Shown: positions 29,401-40,935 of the stretch, piece by piece
Layout: each line of letters starts with the position of its first letter
Position numbering within the stretch: the first letter of the stretch is position 1
Origin: Tilletiopsis washingtonensis
Lineage: Eukaryota; Basidiomycota; Exobasidiomycetes; Entylomatales
Reading direction: 5' to 3'
Length of the DNA stretch: 64,000 bases
Assembly: GCF_003144115.1 (NCBI RefSeq)
Contig: NW_020312003.1
Span: 732,267-796,266 of the forward strand
Made by a program: the position numbers and the translations under genes
The notes under the pieces: generated by a model
What the model saw: the letters and a program-made list of their open reading frames with translations, nothing else
Database searches by the model: none
What the model was told of the DNA's origin: nothing

Positions 29401-30603
29401 AGGCGCGGCTGGCGGCTGACTCACCTTGCGCTGGACGGCAGCGGGCGCAGCACCGGACACTTGCGGCTCCGGGGCCGCAGGCGTCTGGTCGGCGCTCGGC
29501 ACGAGCAGCACGGCCTTTGTGCCCGAGAAGATCTGGTAGATGCACTCGGCGGTGACCGCGTTCCACGGCTCGAGCTCGCGCGTTTCCGAGCTCGAGGCGA
29601 GCATGAGGAGGGTGTCGAGGATGTGCGCCTTGTCGAGCGCCACGACGAGGTCGCTCTGTAGGCGCGACGCCGCAATCGTTTCGTTGCTGCTCAGCGACGA
29701 TGCAAGCGGGTCCTTGATGGCGAGCAGGTTGCGGAAGAGGTGCAGACACATGCTGATGGTGCCCGTGTCGCGCTCCGTGCGCAGCGGCCGCGGCTTTGAC
29801 AGCGAGGGCAGCAGGATGTGCAGCATGACCGTCTGCAGCACATCGTGCTCCGAGCCGTGCGTCTCGCCCGAGCGCGCGCGCAGGATGGCTGCCTTGTATG
29901 AAATCAGCGCACGCTCGAGGATAGTGAGCTTGGCGAGGCGCTCCAGCTGCGCCTTGTCCTCGTTTTGCTCCACCGCGGCGCGCAGCTCGGCGATCGCGTC
30001 GATCGGCCAGGTAAGAGAGGTGATGAGGTCGGCTGAAGAAGGAGGTGTGAGAGTCGCTCAGCTAGACGTCTTGCTGCTACTCACTGCAGGCGAGCGCAAT
30101 CTTCGTGCCGCGCTCTCCGAGGCCAACGGCCTTGAGCAGCAGAGGCACGAGGCCCTTCTCCAGCACGTTGACCTCGGCGTAGATGCGAGGGATAAGGCGC
30201 GACGCATCGTCCTCGTCTTGCCGCCAGAGCGTACGCAGATCACGCAGGCAGCCTGTCAAGGAGATGAGTGACTGAGCAAGGCGACCCGCCTAGCGCTCGA
30301 CTCACGCAGCACGTCGTCGCCGATGGAGTAGTGCGCCTCCACCACGCCGTCCACCAGCACATCCTCCAGGCCGCCGAGCGCCGAGACAATGTCCACGACG
30401 GTGGCGCGCAGGATGCGGTAGTCCTCGTCTGTGACATCTGCCGGCACGTCGTCCTCGGCGCCGGACGCCTGGCTGCCCTCGTCGTCGCTGTCGGCGCCCA
30501 GGCGCCCGAAGCGGTGCCCGCCGCGCCGCTCGTCGCGCGAGTCGTCCGACGAGAGGCCGATGTCGTCCTGCTCGAAGAGCTCGAGCTCTTCGGAGTCGGA
30601 CAT
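26416..30603 (-). CDS. tof1: TOF1/Swi1 (Timeless) replication fork protection protein
   Basis: Minus-strand exons 30306-30603, 30085-30252, 29425-30032, 29025-29370, 27396-28970 and 26416-27344 give about 1307 residues. With Csm3/Swi3 it forms the fork protection complex that couples helicase and polymerase and relays the S-phase checkpoint. The N-terminal Timeless core is visible: acidic start, VVDIVSALGGLEDVL, RCLRDLRTLWRQDEDDASR, CTDLITSLTWPIDAIAEL, ISMCLHLFRNLLAIKDP. The second helical block has FEPLTRSVLHDV and AVFFLDFFLLHRA. The C-terminal third is basic/acidic and disordered with several nuclear-localisation-like clusters and ends in DSDDE. Two introns (29371-29424, 54 nt; 27345-27395, 51 nt) are stop-free multiples of three; the second has a CTGAC branch site and I consider it real, the first likely. 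It is divergent from SMC2. Confidence 0.92.
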
Positions 30604-31175
30604 GCCGGCAGAGGCACAGTTGTAGAGAGATAGGGTTCCGCAGTCAAGTGAGTATTTCGCTGGGTCGGGTCGGATGGGTAGCGCGGAGGGAGTGGGGTGG
30701 AGTGGGCGGGAGAGAAGCTCGCGGCGGCGCGCGCCTCTCTACGCGTCGCGTCCGCCGCGCCTCGCCGCCGGCGCGTACGTGCTTAGGCGGAGGCGTGTCG
30801 GTCACGTGCACCAGACCAGTGCGGACGCCAGACCGCCCATCTCTGGCTCACGCCTGACCACGAATGCGAGCGCGAGCAGCAATGTGTGGTGAGGTCCTAC
30901 ATCTGCATAGCTCTCGCGCTGCTCATGCTCGACTTTGGCAGAGGCGGCCGGTCGACGGCGCCCCTCTGCCCATGCCGCGGCAGGCGCGTTTCGGTGTTGG
31001 TCTGGCGCGCGGCGGCGGCGCGCGACAGACAGGCGGCCTGCCCTCGCCTCCTGGCTGCGCGCGCGGCGGCGAGTCCAACACACGGCCACGGCGCCGAGCT
31101 CCACCACCTGCCTCTCACCCTCATCCCTGCTCGCCCTCCCGCTCCGCCGCGCCCCGTGCGCGCCCCGCCGCCGCC
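30604..31175. other. Shared divergent promoter of tof1 and smc2
   Basis: 572 bp between the start codons of two chromosome-maintenance genes. It contains an ACGCGT hexamer (30741-30746) and a second CGCG-core site within GCGCGTTT (30984-30991). No TATA-like element was seen on either side. Confidence 0.5.
30741..30746. promoter_or_regulatory. Candidate MCB (MluI cell-cycle box)
   Basis: The palindrome ACGCGT is the core bound by MBF (Mbp1/Swi6 or Cdc10/Res) in yeasts and drives G1/S genes. It lies 138 bp from the tof1 start and 430 bp from the smc2 start. In GC-rich DNA this hexamer also arises by chance, so position in an S-phase promoter is the main support. Confidence 0.35.
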
Positions 31176-34100
31176 ATGCGCATCGAGGAGCTCATCATCG
31201 ATGGCTTCAAGAGGTGCGTGCTGCGCGCAGACGGCCCGCTGTCTCCACACTGACACTCGGCGCAGCTACCCGGTCCGCACGCACGTGTCCGGCTTCGACC
31301 CGAGCTTCAACGCCATCACCGGCCTCAACGGCAGCGGCAAGAGCAACATTCTCGACTCGATCTGCTTTGTGCTCGGCATCACGAACCTCAGCGCAGTGCG
31401 TGTGCTGGCGCTGGTTGGAGGTGGCACCTGCTGACCCCGCTCGACAGGTGCGCGCGACGAACCTGCAGGACCTCATCTACAAGCGCGGCCAGGCCGGCGT
31501 CACCAAGGCGTCGGTGACGATCGTGTTCGACAACAGCGACCGCGCCAAGTCGCCCGTCTCGTTTGAGAACTATGCGCAGATCACCGTCACGCGCCAGATC
31601 GCCATGGGCGGCCTGAGCAAGTACCTCATCAACGGCCACAAGGCCACACAGCAGGCCGTGCAGAACATGTTCCAGTCCGTGCAGCTCAACATCAACAACC
31701 CCAACTTTCTCATCATGCAGGGCCGCATCACAAAGGTGCTCAACATGAAGCCGCCCGAGATCCTGAGCATGATGGAGGAGGCTGCGGGCACGCGCATGTT
31801 TGAGGACCGCAAGGAGAAGGCCATCAAGACGATGCAGAAAAAGGACCAGAAGGTCAAGGAGATCTCCGCGGTGAGTCGGTGTGCCAGAAATGCGTGGACG
31901 GGCAGGGGCTGAGGGCGCGTGCGCAGCTGCTTGAGGAGGAGATCACGCCGAAGCTCGACAAGCTGCGCGAGGAGAAGCGCTCGTTCCTCGAGTACCAGCG
32001 CGCCACGTCCGAGCTCGAGCGCCTCACGCGCCTGGCCAAGGCGCACGAGTGGCAGACGCTGCACGCGCGCTACGACGAGAAGCGCGCCGCGCTCAAGGCG
32101 CGCAAGGGCGAGATGCGGGCGCAGGAGGAGGGCGCCGAGGCGCTCAAGCGCCAGATCGCCGGCATCGACAAGGAGCTGGCGCAGATCGAGAGGCGCCGCG
32201 ACCAGGAGCTGGCCAAGGGCGGCAAGCTGCAGGCGCTCGTCGAGAAGTCGAAGCAGATGGCACACGACGTCGTCAAGGAGCAGTCGCACGTCGACTTCAA
32301 GGTCACGTCGCTCGACGAGGAGAGCAAGAAGGTGCTCGCAGACGACGAGTCGCTGGCCGCGCTGCGGGCGGCGCGCGACGAGAAGCAGCAGGAGCTTGCA
32401 GAGCTGTCGACCTCGTTCGGCGCGCTCAAGGCAACGTACGACGAGGAGGTCGCGCAGCTGAACCGCCAAGACGAGCTGCTGCAGACGCTGCAGACGGGCA
32501 TGGGCTCGAAGGCCTCGGGCTCGGACGGCGCGCAGCAGGGCGGCTTCATGGGCCAGCTGGCCGAGGTGCGCGCGCAGGAGGCCGCGCTGGGCACCGAGGT
32601 GGAGCAGGCCAAGCTGCGGATCACTCATGCGCAGAAGGAGTGCAAGACCAAAGAGCCGCTGGCGAAGAAGGCCGAGCGCGAGAGCGCTGGCCTCGTCAAG
32701 GAGCTTGCTGCCTCGCGCGCAGCCGCCGCCGCGCTCGAGGCCAAGGTCAGCAGCACGGGCTGGGACGAGCAGAAGGAGAAGGAGCTGCTCGCCGCCAGGG
32801 CATCGCTCAGCTCCAAGGTGTCGCAGCTGTACGAGAGCCGCGACCGCATCAAGTCGCGCCTTGCCGGCATGGACTTTTCCTACTCCGACCCCGAGCCGAA
32901 CTTCGACCGGTCCAGCGTCAAGGGCCTCATCGCGAGCCTCGTGAGCCTTGACGAGGACAAGCACAAGTACGCCACCGCGCTCGAGATCTGCGCCGGTGGG
33001 CGGCTATACAACGTCGTGGTGGACAACGAGGCCGTCGGCTCGAAGCTGCTGGCCAACGGCCGGCTAAAGAAGCGCGTGACGCTCATCCCGCTCAACAAGA
33101 TCAGCGCCACCGTCGCGGCGGCCCAGCGCATCGGCGCTGCTGAGAAGATTGCGCCGGGCAAGGTCAACCTGGCGCTGACGCTCATCGGCTACGAGGACGA
33201 GGTCTCGGCGGCGATGGCGTACGTGTTCGGCAACACGCTTATCTGCTCTGACTCGGAGACGGCCAAGCGTGTTACGTTTGACAACGCCGTCAAGATGAAG
33301 AGCGTGACGCTCGACGGCGACGTGTACGACCCGCAGGGCACGTTGTCGGGCGGCAGCAAGCCGAGCACTGGCGGCGTGCTCGTCAAGATGCAGGAGCTCA
33401 ACAACGTCGAGCGCGAGCTGGCCAGCGCGCGCAAGGAGCTCGCCAGCGTCGAGGCGCAGATGAAGGCTGCCAACGAGCAGATGGCGGCCTTCTCCAAGCT
33501 GCGGCGAGAGCTTGACCTCAAGCGACACGAGGTGACGCTGGTCGAGGCGCAGGTGCAGGGCAGCAACGCCACGCGGGTGAGTAGTGCCGAAGGAGGGACG
33601 TGGGTGGCTGGCTGACGAGGCACGCGTAGATCATCGCCGAGGTCGAGGCGCACCGTGCCACGATCACCGAGCTCACAGCCACGATTGCCGACTGCAAAGA
33701 GCGGCAAAAGGCAGCGTCCGCCGAGGCGAAGCGGCTCGAGAAGGAGATGGCCGAGTTCGAGAACAACAAGGACTCGAAGCTCGAGCAGCTCAAGGCCGAC
33801 GTCAAGAAGCGACGGGCTGCAGTGCAGAAGAGTAGCACGACGATAAAGACCCGGCAGAACGAGGTGCGGACGCTGGAGCTCGAGCTCGAGCAGTACGCGG
33901 CCGAAGTGCTGGCGGCCGAGAGCACGCTTGCCGAGAGCCGGGCGCAGGAGAAGAAGAGCCGCGCCGAGCTGGCCGAGATGCAGCGGGCGATGAAGAAGCT
34001 GCAGGTGAGTGAGCCCTTCTCACCTGTCTTGAGACGCTCTGCTCACACACATCCGCAGGCCGATGCGGACGCGCTCGAGACGAAGCTCAGCGCCGAGCGC

Positions 34101-35302
34101 AGCATGCTGACGGCGTACGACGAGGAGCTCGACAGTCTGCGCGAGGCAGTCAAGACGAAGCGGCAGGAGATCGCCGACTCGGAGCTGGCGGTCAAGCAGC
34201 TGGTGCACGACGCCGACAAGCTGCAGCAGGAGGTGGCGGCCGTCGAGAAGGGCGTCAAGCAGCTCGAGGCGCAGTTTGAGTGGATCCTCGACGAGAGCAG
34301 GTGGGTGTCGCGTGTGTGATGCGGCGCAGCTCGGCGCTGACGCATGCCGCTGCAGCTACTTCGGGCAGGAGGGCACGGCGTACGACTTTGCCAAGCACAA
34401 CATGAACGAGGTGCGGCGCTCGTGCAAGAAGCTCGAGGAGCAGCAGAGCGGCATGAAGAAGAAGGTCAACCCCAAGGTGCTCAACATGATCGACAGGTGA
34501 GTGTGCCGCCTCGCTGCTCCGCCCGTCGTCCTGACACGTCTGCAGCGTCGAGAAGAAGGAGACCGAGCTCAAGACGATGATGTCGACGGTGCTCAAGGAC
34601 AAGGGCAAGATCGAGGACACGATTGCCGAGCTGGACCGCTACAAGAAGGACGCGCTGCAGACGACGTGGGAGAAGGTCAACGGCGACTTTGGCGCCATCT
34701 TCAACGAGCTGCTGCCCGGCAACTACGCCAAGCTGCAGCCGCCCGAGGGGCAGGAGATCACGCAGGGCCTCGAGGTCAAGGTGCGCCTCGGCAGCGTGTG
34801 GAAGGCCAGTCTGACGGAGCTCAGTGGTGGCCAACGGTGAGTTGCTGCGACTGACGTGGCTCGAGCCTTTCGCTGACATGCCTGCACCAGCTCGCTCATC
34901 GCGCTCAGCCTCATCATGTCGCTGCTGCAGTTCAAGCCGGCGCCGATGTACATCCTCGACGAGATCGACGCCGCGCTCGACCTCTCGCACACGCAGCACA
35001 TCGGCCAGCTGTTCAAGAGCCGCTTCCATGGCTCGCAGTTCATCGTCGTCTCGCTCAAGGAGGGCCTCTTCACCAATGCCAACGTGCTCTTCCGTGCGCG
35101 CTTCCGCGACGGCACGAGGTGAGTCGTGTGACGAAGCGTGTCAGAGAGCAGTCGCTGACCCACGCACAGTATCGTCGAGCGGACCGGACAGCGGCACATC
35201 GCAGGCTCCGGCGACAAGGAGAACGCTGCTTCGACTGGCCCGGCGCGCAAGGGTCTCTCGAAGGCGTCCGCCGCCGGCCGGAGCCGGACCGTCGCTGCCT
35301 GA
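31176..35302 (+). CDS. smc2: Condensin subunit SMC2
   Basis: Ten exons: 31176-31213, 31266-31395, 31448-31870, 31927-33576, 33630-34004, 34059-34300, 34356-34496, 34546-34836, 34891-35118 and 35170-35302. They give 1216 residues, normal for SMC2. With SMC4 and non-SMC subunits it forms condensin, the ATP-driven loop extruder that compacts mitotic chromosomes. The opening [15 protein letters not shown] and the Walker [10 protein letters not shown] (about 32-40) are SMC2-specific in style; [20 protein letters not shown] is also diagnostic. Long coiled coils flank a hinge (about 520-680) with [18 protein letters not shown] and the GGSKPS segment. The C-terminal head has signature LSGGQR (about 1092-1097, split by intron 8) and Walker [12 protein letters not shown] (D about 1120, E 1121). 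The tail beyond the head is short and basic. Divergent from tof1. Confidence 0.97.
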
Positions 35303-35552
35303 CCTCGTCCCCTTTCCGCTCTCAGTGCTCACGCTCGCCTCTGTTGTACTCTACTGACTGTAACACTATGCTCTGGATCACACAAATGCGCGCGAGGAGG
35401 CGCACAGCGCCATCAACTGGGTTGCTCCGAGAGTGTGGCGCGACGACAGGTCCGTCGGCGGGGCGAGGCGGAAAGGAACCTGGGAGAAGGGGGCGTGGGG
35501 CCGGAGCGCGTGTCCTCGTCAAGAGGGACAGGGGCTGGCGCATCGGGCCAGC

Positions 35553-36492
35553 TCAATCGCGGCCGTTCTCGACGCTGGCGAACGCAGATCAGTGGTGGCC
35601 CTCCCGAGACATCGCAGACGGGACTCACACGAAGGTCTCGAAGTCGTCCGACTGCGAGGTCGAGAGGATCGCGGCGGTGTCTGCAAGGGCGTGATTGAGC
35701 GGGAGTCAAGGCTTTGCAAGCACGGCACGTACCGCGGCGGCCATAATCGCCAGCGCGAGGGTGACCGTACCACGAGCCGTCGTTGTCGAGGTAGCGCACG
35801 GTCTGATGGCGGGTCAGCGTTAGACGTGAGCAATGCCTCAGCGGCACCCACCTGGTAGACCTCTGTCCGAGCAACGCCCGAAGGTGGCGTCAGCAGCCTG
35901 CTCACTGTGGCCTTTCTCCCGGCGCTGCGTATCCACTCACCATCGCCCGCATGAGCGACGCCCGTGCCCCAGCAGCCGCCGTTGTTCTGGCAGCCATTGA
36001 GCTGGCAGGTGGTGATGGCGCGCTGCGTGGCGCGCCAGCACTGGTCCACGCGGCCCGAGGCGTCGGAGCCAAAGAAGACGCCGCGGCCGCTGCAGAAGGG
36101 GGCACAGAGTGAGCATGAGCGAGGTGCAAGCTTCCAGTCGGCCCTTACGGGCAGTCGGCATTCGTCACTGCACCAGGCGATGTCAGCGACACGGCGCGCA
36201 GCCATGAGCAGCGCACGCACCAAAGGCATTCTTGCGCTTGCCGGCGTAGAAGCCGAAGTGCTGCGGCTGCGAGCAGACACGCGAGCGGATGTCCCAGAGC
36301 TGGCCGTGATGTGAGCATACGATGTACAGCACGATGCGGCGTCCAGCACTCCAGACTCACGCGGTCCCACGAGTTGGAGCAGTCGTCGCCCGTGCCGGGG
36401 TTGCGGTTGTGGCAGTCGGTGTCGATGGCGCGCACGCAGGCGCTGCTGCTCAGCAGCAGCGTGAGGAGGAGAGCAAGGAGCGTGGAGTGCAT
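35553..36492 (-). CDS. Small cysteine-rich secreted protein
   Basis: Eight exons on the minus strand (36361-36492, 36221-36299, 36149-36167, 35941-36089, 35852-35862, 35733-35802, 35629-35680, 35553-35574) give 177 residues. The signal peptide is MHSTLLALLLTLLLSSSACVRA. The mature part has about eight to nine cysteines, including DTDCHN, GDDCSNSW, SRVCSQPQHFGFY, NADCPGRG, VDQCWRATQ and CQLNGCQNNGGCWG, which suggests several disulphides. A Tyr/Gly-rich stretch (LDNDGSWYGHPRAGDYGRR) and an acidic tail follow. No membrane span or GPI signal. I do not recognise a named family. Exon 5 is 11 nt and exon 3 is 19 nt. The last intron (54 nt, with a CACTGAT branch) is stop-containing only if unspliced; without it translation would end at 35625. 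It converges with smc2 (250 bp). A secreted, effector-like role is possible but unproven. Confidence 0.75.
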
Positions 36493-37633
36493 TGTGTGCA
36501 AGTGGGTGTGGGTGCGACGGTGCGGCGTGTGGGCGGAGAGGGCGCGGGAGAGGCTGACTCGGCGGAGAAGGACGTGGAGCGGAAGCAGGCGGTGCGAGTG
36601 GCCTCGCCTTCTTGCAGCCTCGCCAACGCCTCCGCCGCTCTTTTCGCCTTGACGCTGGCGAGGCTGTCGAGCAGATGCGGCAGCGTGTTGACACGGCTCG
36701 ATCGGGACGCGTTGTCAGGACGACGGGGCGCAGCACGCCCCGTGTGCGCTGCAACCTGCGCAGCTGCGCCTGCCCGATCTGGACGCTGACGCCCGCGCCC
36801 TTCTCAGCATGCAGCGTGGCTCGCCCTTTGCGCGCCGAGCCAAGTGCGCCGCAGCAGCTTCGTGCGTGCGTGAGTTACATTGCCAGCACACCTCTCGTCA
36901 CTTCGAAGGGAGCGATGTCAGTGCTGGCAGAAGGGAGCAGGCCCGATGGCAGGCGTGCGTTCCCGATCCGCCTGCAGGTGGCGCTCACGTGCGCGCATGG
37001 CGGCGTGACAGCCGGGCGGGTCCGTGGGAGCAGCGCGCAAGGAAGTCGCGGCGGCGCCGGACGGCGGACCGCGGCGCGCCGCCGCCACCGCCGCGCCGGA
37101 TGTGCGGCACGCTCAGACCACATCGCGGACGACCCTCCGTGCCGGCATGCGATGGCAAGATCGGCATGCTGTGCCCCGCTTCTCCCTGTCCAGATCCGCG
37201 GCGCCGAGGCCGCATCAAGCTCGTGCTGCTCTTGGCCCGCCGCTGCCGTCGCGCGCGGCGGGGCCCCTCATCGTGAGCGAGCCCTCCGCTGCGGGCCGCC
37301 CGATGCGAGCGTCAGGGGTCAGCATGCCATGCCGGTTCCACCACAAGCGCATGCTGTGCTGCGCATCGCTTGCCGGTGTGGGGCGCTCGCTCAGGCATAA
37401 GAAGCGCTGCCCGCCGCTGCTCGCTCCCTCTCGTTCCCCAAGCATCCCGCAGCTCGCTCATCGACTCTGCCAAGCTCCTCTCACCTCGCCGCAGCATCTG
37501 GCGCAGCCCGCATCGGCCCCTGACGTCCTTATCCGTCGCGCCACAGCACCCCTCACGCAGGCCATCAGTCTCAGCGCCTCTTCCGCGCTCTTCTTCTGAT
37601 CGAATCGCCAAAGCTTGTTCAGCATCTAGCAGA
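36493..37633. other. Divergent intergenic region, 1.1 kb
   Basis: It should contain the promoters of the cysteine-rich secreted protein (minus) and phenylalanine ammonia-lyase (plus). No TATA-like element or protein-like frame stands out. The 200 bp before 37634 are C/T-rich. Confidence 0.45.
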
Positions 37634-40498
37634 ATGGTGCCGGCTCTCACCGCCTCGGCGGCGCCCAGCGCGGCCTTCGCTGCTCCGCTCCCGACCACCA
37701 CCAAGTCGCCGCTGCTGCTCAGCACCCTCGGCAGCATGGACCCCGCCCCGACGCGCGTCGACCTGCGCAACTTCACCCTCGCCACCTGGCATGCCGTGCA
37801 GGCCAAGCGTGCCCTGCAGCAGGACGGCGCCGCCAACAGCAAGGCCGGCAGCGCCGCGCCGCTCGTCGACGGCGCCACGCTGAGCGTCGGTGATGTCGTG
37901 GCCGTGTCGCGGTGAGTGCAGCAGGTGCATGATGCTTGTCATCGTCCTGACGCTCTCGCCGCAGCTACGCCGCCACGCCCGAGCTCGACAACTCGCCCGA
38001 GGTGCGCCGCCGCGTGCAGGCGAGCATCGACGTGCTGGACCGCATGCTCAAGTCTGGCGAGTCCGTCTATGGCGTCGCCACTGGCTTCGGTGCGTGTCCG
38101 CTCGCTGTTCTGGCGCATACACGCCGCTCACTTTGCTCCCAGGCGGCAGTGCCGACACACGCACGACGCAGTTCGCCGCGCTGCAGATCTCGCTCGTGTC
38201 GGGCCTGCAGATCGGCATCCTGCCCGTGCCCGGCCACGTCGACGCCAGCGGCGCGCTGCCGCTCTCCGACGAGCCGCTCTCGCAGCCCGAGGCGTGGGTG
38301 CGCGGCGCGATGGTGGTGCGCCTCAACAGCCTCGTGCGCGGCCACTCGGGCGTGCGCTTCGTCGTGCTCGAGACGTGAGTCTGTGATGGGACGTCGTGCA
38401 ATGCTGCCATCTAACACACTGGCTGCAGCATGCACAAGATGCTCAAGTACAACATCACGCCCGTCGTGCCGCTGCGCTCCAGCATCTCGGCCTCGGGCGA
38501 CCTCTCGCCGCTGTCCTACATCGCCGGCGCCATGGCGGGCATGCCGGGCGTGTACGTGTGGGTCGACGGCCCGGACGGCCGCCGCATGAAGATGTCGTCG
38601 CCCGAGGCGCTGGCCAAGTTTCACATCGAGCCGCTCTCGTACGAGCCCAAGGAGGGCCTCGGCCTCGTCAACGGCACGGCGTACAGCGCTGCTGTCGGCG
38701 CACTCGTCATGCACGAGTCGAACATGCTGGCGCTCCTTACCCAGCTGACCACGGCGCTGGCTGTCGAGGCAGATCTGGCGAGCGACGGCAGGTGAGCATA
38801 GTGATGCATCACACCTCGGCTCTCTTGCTGACTCCGCTGCAGCTTCGCCGCCTTCATCCACAACGAGGCACGCCCGCACCCGGGCCAGATCGAGGCCGGC
38901 GCCACGGTGCTGGCGATGCTGCGCGGCAGCAAGCTGGCGACGCACGTGGAGAACGAGGTGCACGCCGACGACGACGGCGTGCTGCGGCAGGACCGCTACC
39001 CGCTGCGCTGCAGTCCGCAGTGGATGGGCCCGCTGCTCGAGGACCTGCTGGCCGCCAGCCGCTCGATTACGATTGAGCTCAACTCGACGACGGACAACCC
39101 GCTCTGCGACGCACGCACGGGACACATTGCGCACCAGGGCAACTTCATGGCCAGCGCAGGTGAGTCTTGCTGACGCCCTGACGGCTTGCCGCTCGCTGAC
39201 TCTGCCGCGCACAGTCACCTCGGCGATGGAGAAGACGCGCCTCGCTCTCGCGCTGCTCGGCAAGATGACCTTCCAGCAGATGACCGAGGTGGGTCTCGAT
39301 CTATGCACTGCCGTCGACCTTGTGCTCACATCCTCCGCCAGCTCATCAACCCGGCGATGAACCGCGGCCTGCCGGCGAACCTCGCGGCGACGGACGTGTC
39401 GCTCGACTACTTCGGCAAGAGCTGCGACATCGCCATGGCTGCCGTCACGTCGGAGCTGCAGTACCTCGCCTCGCCAGTCTCGACGCACGTGCAGGCTGCC
39501 GAGATGGGCAACCAGGTGAGTGTCCCAATGCTGTCGGCCACAGCCGCATGCTCACCGCGCCCTGCCAGGCAATCAACTCGATGGCCCTCGTCAGCGCGCG
39601 CTACACGGTCAAGGCGATCGAGACGTTCAGCCAGCTGCTCTCCTGGACACTCTACCTGCTCTGCCAGGCCGTCGACCTGCGCGCCATGCAGCGCCAGACG
39701 GGCGAGCTGGTGCGCGTGCAGCTCAAGGACAGCCTCGCCAGCTTCTTCGGCAAGTGGCTCGACGAGGCCGAGCAGGCGCTGCTCGCCAAGCGCGTCTTTG
39801 CGCGCATCAGCCGCCGCTTCGACGAGACGGGCGCACTGGTGCTGCAGAGCCGCATGCACGAGTCGTACCTGCAGGGCGCCGACGAGGTGAGTGCACGATG
39901 CGGCTCAGCATGGGTCACGCTGGACTGACGCCTGGGCGCCGCAGCTGTCGACTTACTTTGCGGAGCTTCCGTCGAGCGCCGGCAACGGCGAGGTGCTGCG
40001 CACCATCATGGGTGAGCACCAGCGAAAGACCACGTCGTCTCTTGCCGTCACTGATGCCTCGCACCTGCCAGCCTGGCGCAAGCACAGCGTGGCCGAGATG
40101 TGCGAGCGGCACCACGCGCTCACGGCCGAGTTCCTCGCCGACGCCAACGGCACGCCCGCCACGCCGTACCTGGCGCCGACGACGGGCGTCATGTACACGT
40201 ATGTGCGCCAGACGCTCGGCGTGCCGCTGGCGGGGCGCGAGCACTTTGCCGGCTTCAAGGGCGCCGCGGGCCAGCTGGGCGAGAACAACGGCGCACAGGT
40301 GGTGAGCTGGCAGTGCAGGGCTAGCCTGGCGCAGCAGCTGATGCTTCGCCCCGCCGCAGTCGAAGATCTACCGCGCCATCCGCAGCGGCGAGGTGAGCCT
40401 TGACCGATGGTCCATTGTCGCAGCATTTGCTCACGCGCCCCTCGCAGCTCTACACGGTGCTCGTCGACATTGCCAGCACGCTGCCGCAGCACGCCTAG
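37634..40498 (+). CDS. PAL: Phenylalanine ammonia-lyase
   Basis: Twelve exons: 37634-37911, 37965-38089, 38143-38374, 38429-38791, 38843-39159, 39215-39288, 39342-39515, 39569-39886, 39945-40011, 40072-40301, 40360-40392 and 40448-40498. They give 753 residues. The enzyme removes ammonia from phenylalanine (sometimes tyrosine) to give trans-cinnamate; basidiomycete yeasts use it to feed on phenylalanine. The Ala-Ser-Gly triad that cyclises to the MIO cofactor is in [17 protein letters not shown] (about 233-235). Other family marks are [17 protein letters not shown] (catalytic Tyr loop), [31 protein letters not shown], and [13 protein letters not shown]. Length and the C-terminal shielding domain fit fungal PAL, not bacterial HAL. 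An induced enzyme elsewhere; no regulatory site could be recognised here. Confidence 0.97.
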
Positions 40499-40935
40499 AC
40501 GGCAGCCCGCGCCTCGCTTTGCTTTCCCCCCTGTCACACCCGTTCACGACCACGCACGACCCTTGCCGCCTGATGCCATGCTTTGTCGCACTGCTGCTGT
40601 GTGATGGGCTGGTCGTGGAGAGGTGTCGTTGACGCAGAGGCGGGACGTCGCCCGGCGTGGCAGGCGGCATGATGGCGTGCGCGCGGCGGAACAGGCGCCG
40701 AGGGGCCGAGACGTGGCAGCGCCGCATGCAACGCCGCACGGGCAGCAAGGAGCAGGAGGAGGCCGGCCGAGCGCCGAGGCGCGAAGCTTCTCCCCGCGCC
40801 GCGCCGCGCGCGCCTTGGCTGCGCTGGCGCCGTGCGGTGCCTCGGCTGCAGCGCTGCACCCGCGTGTGGCTGCCATGCACAGGCACCGCACGGCGTCGGC
40901 CGCCTTCCCTTCTCTCTCCATCCCCTCACTTCGCC
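40499..40935. other. Intergenic between PAL and BFR1
   Basis: 437 bp in tandem orientation, holding the PAL 3' flank and the BFR1 promoter. The last ~50 bases before the start are C/T-rich (CTTCTCTCTCC). No other feature. Confidence 0.4.

Noticed and set aside
25516-29661. A 1381-codon open frame on the plus strand opposite TOF1
   Set aside because: It is Arg/Leu/Ala-rich, has no motif, ignores the splice signals and is the antisense shadow of a well-supported gene. Long antisense frames are expected at this GC content.
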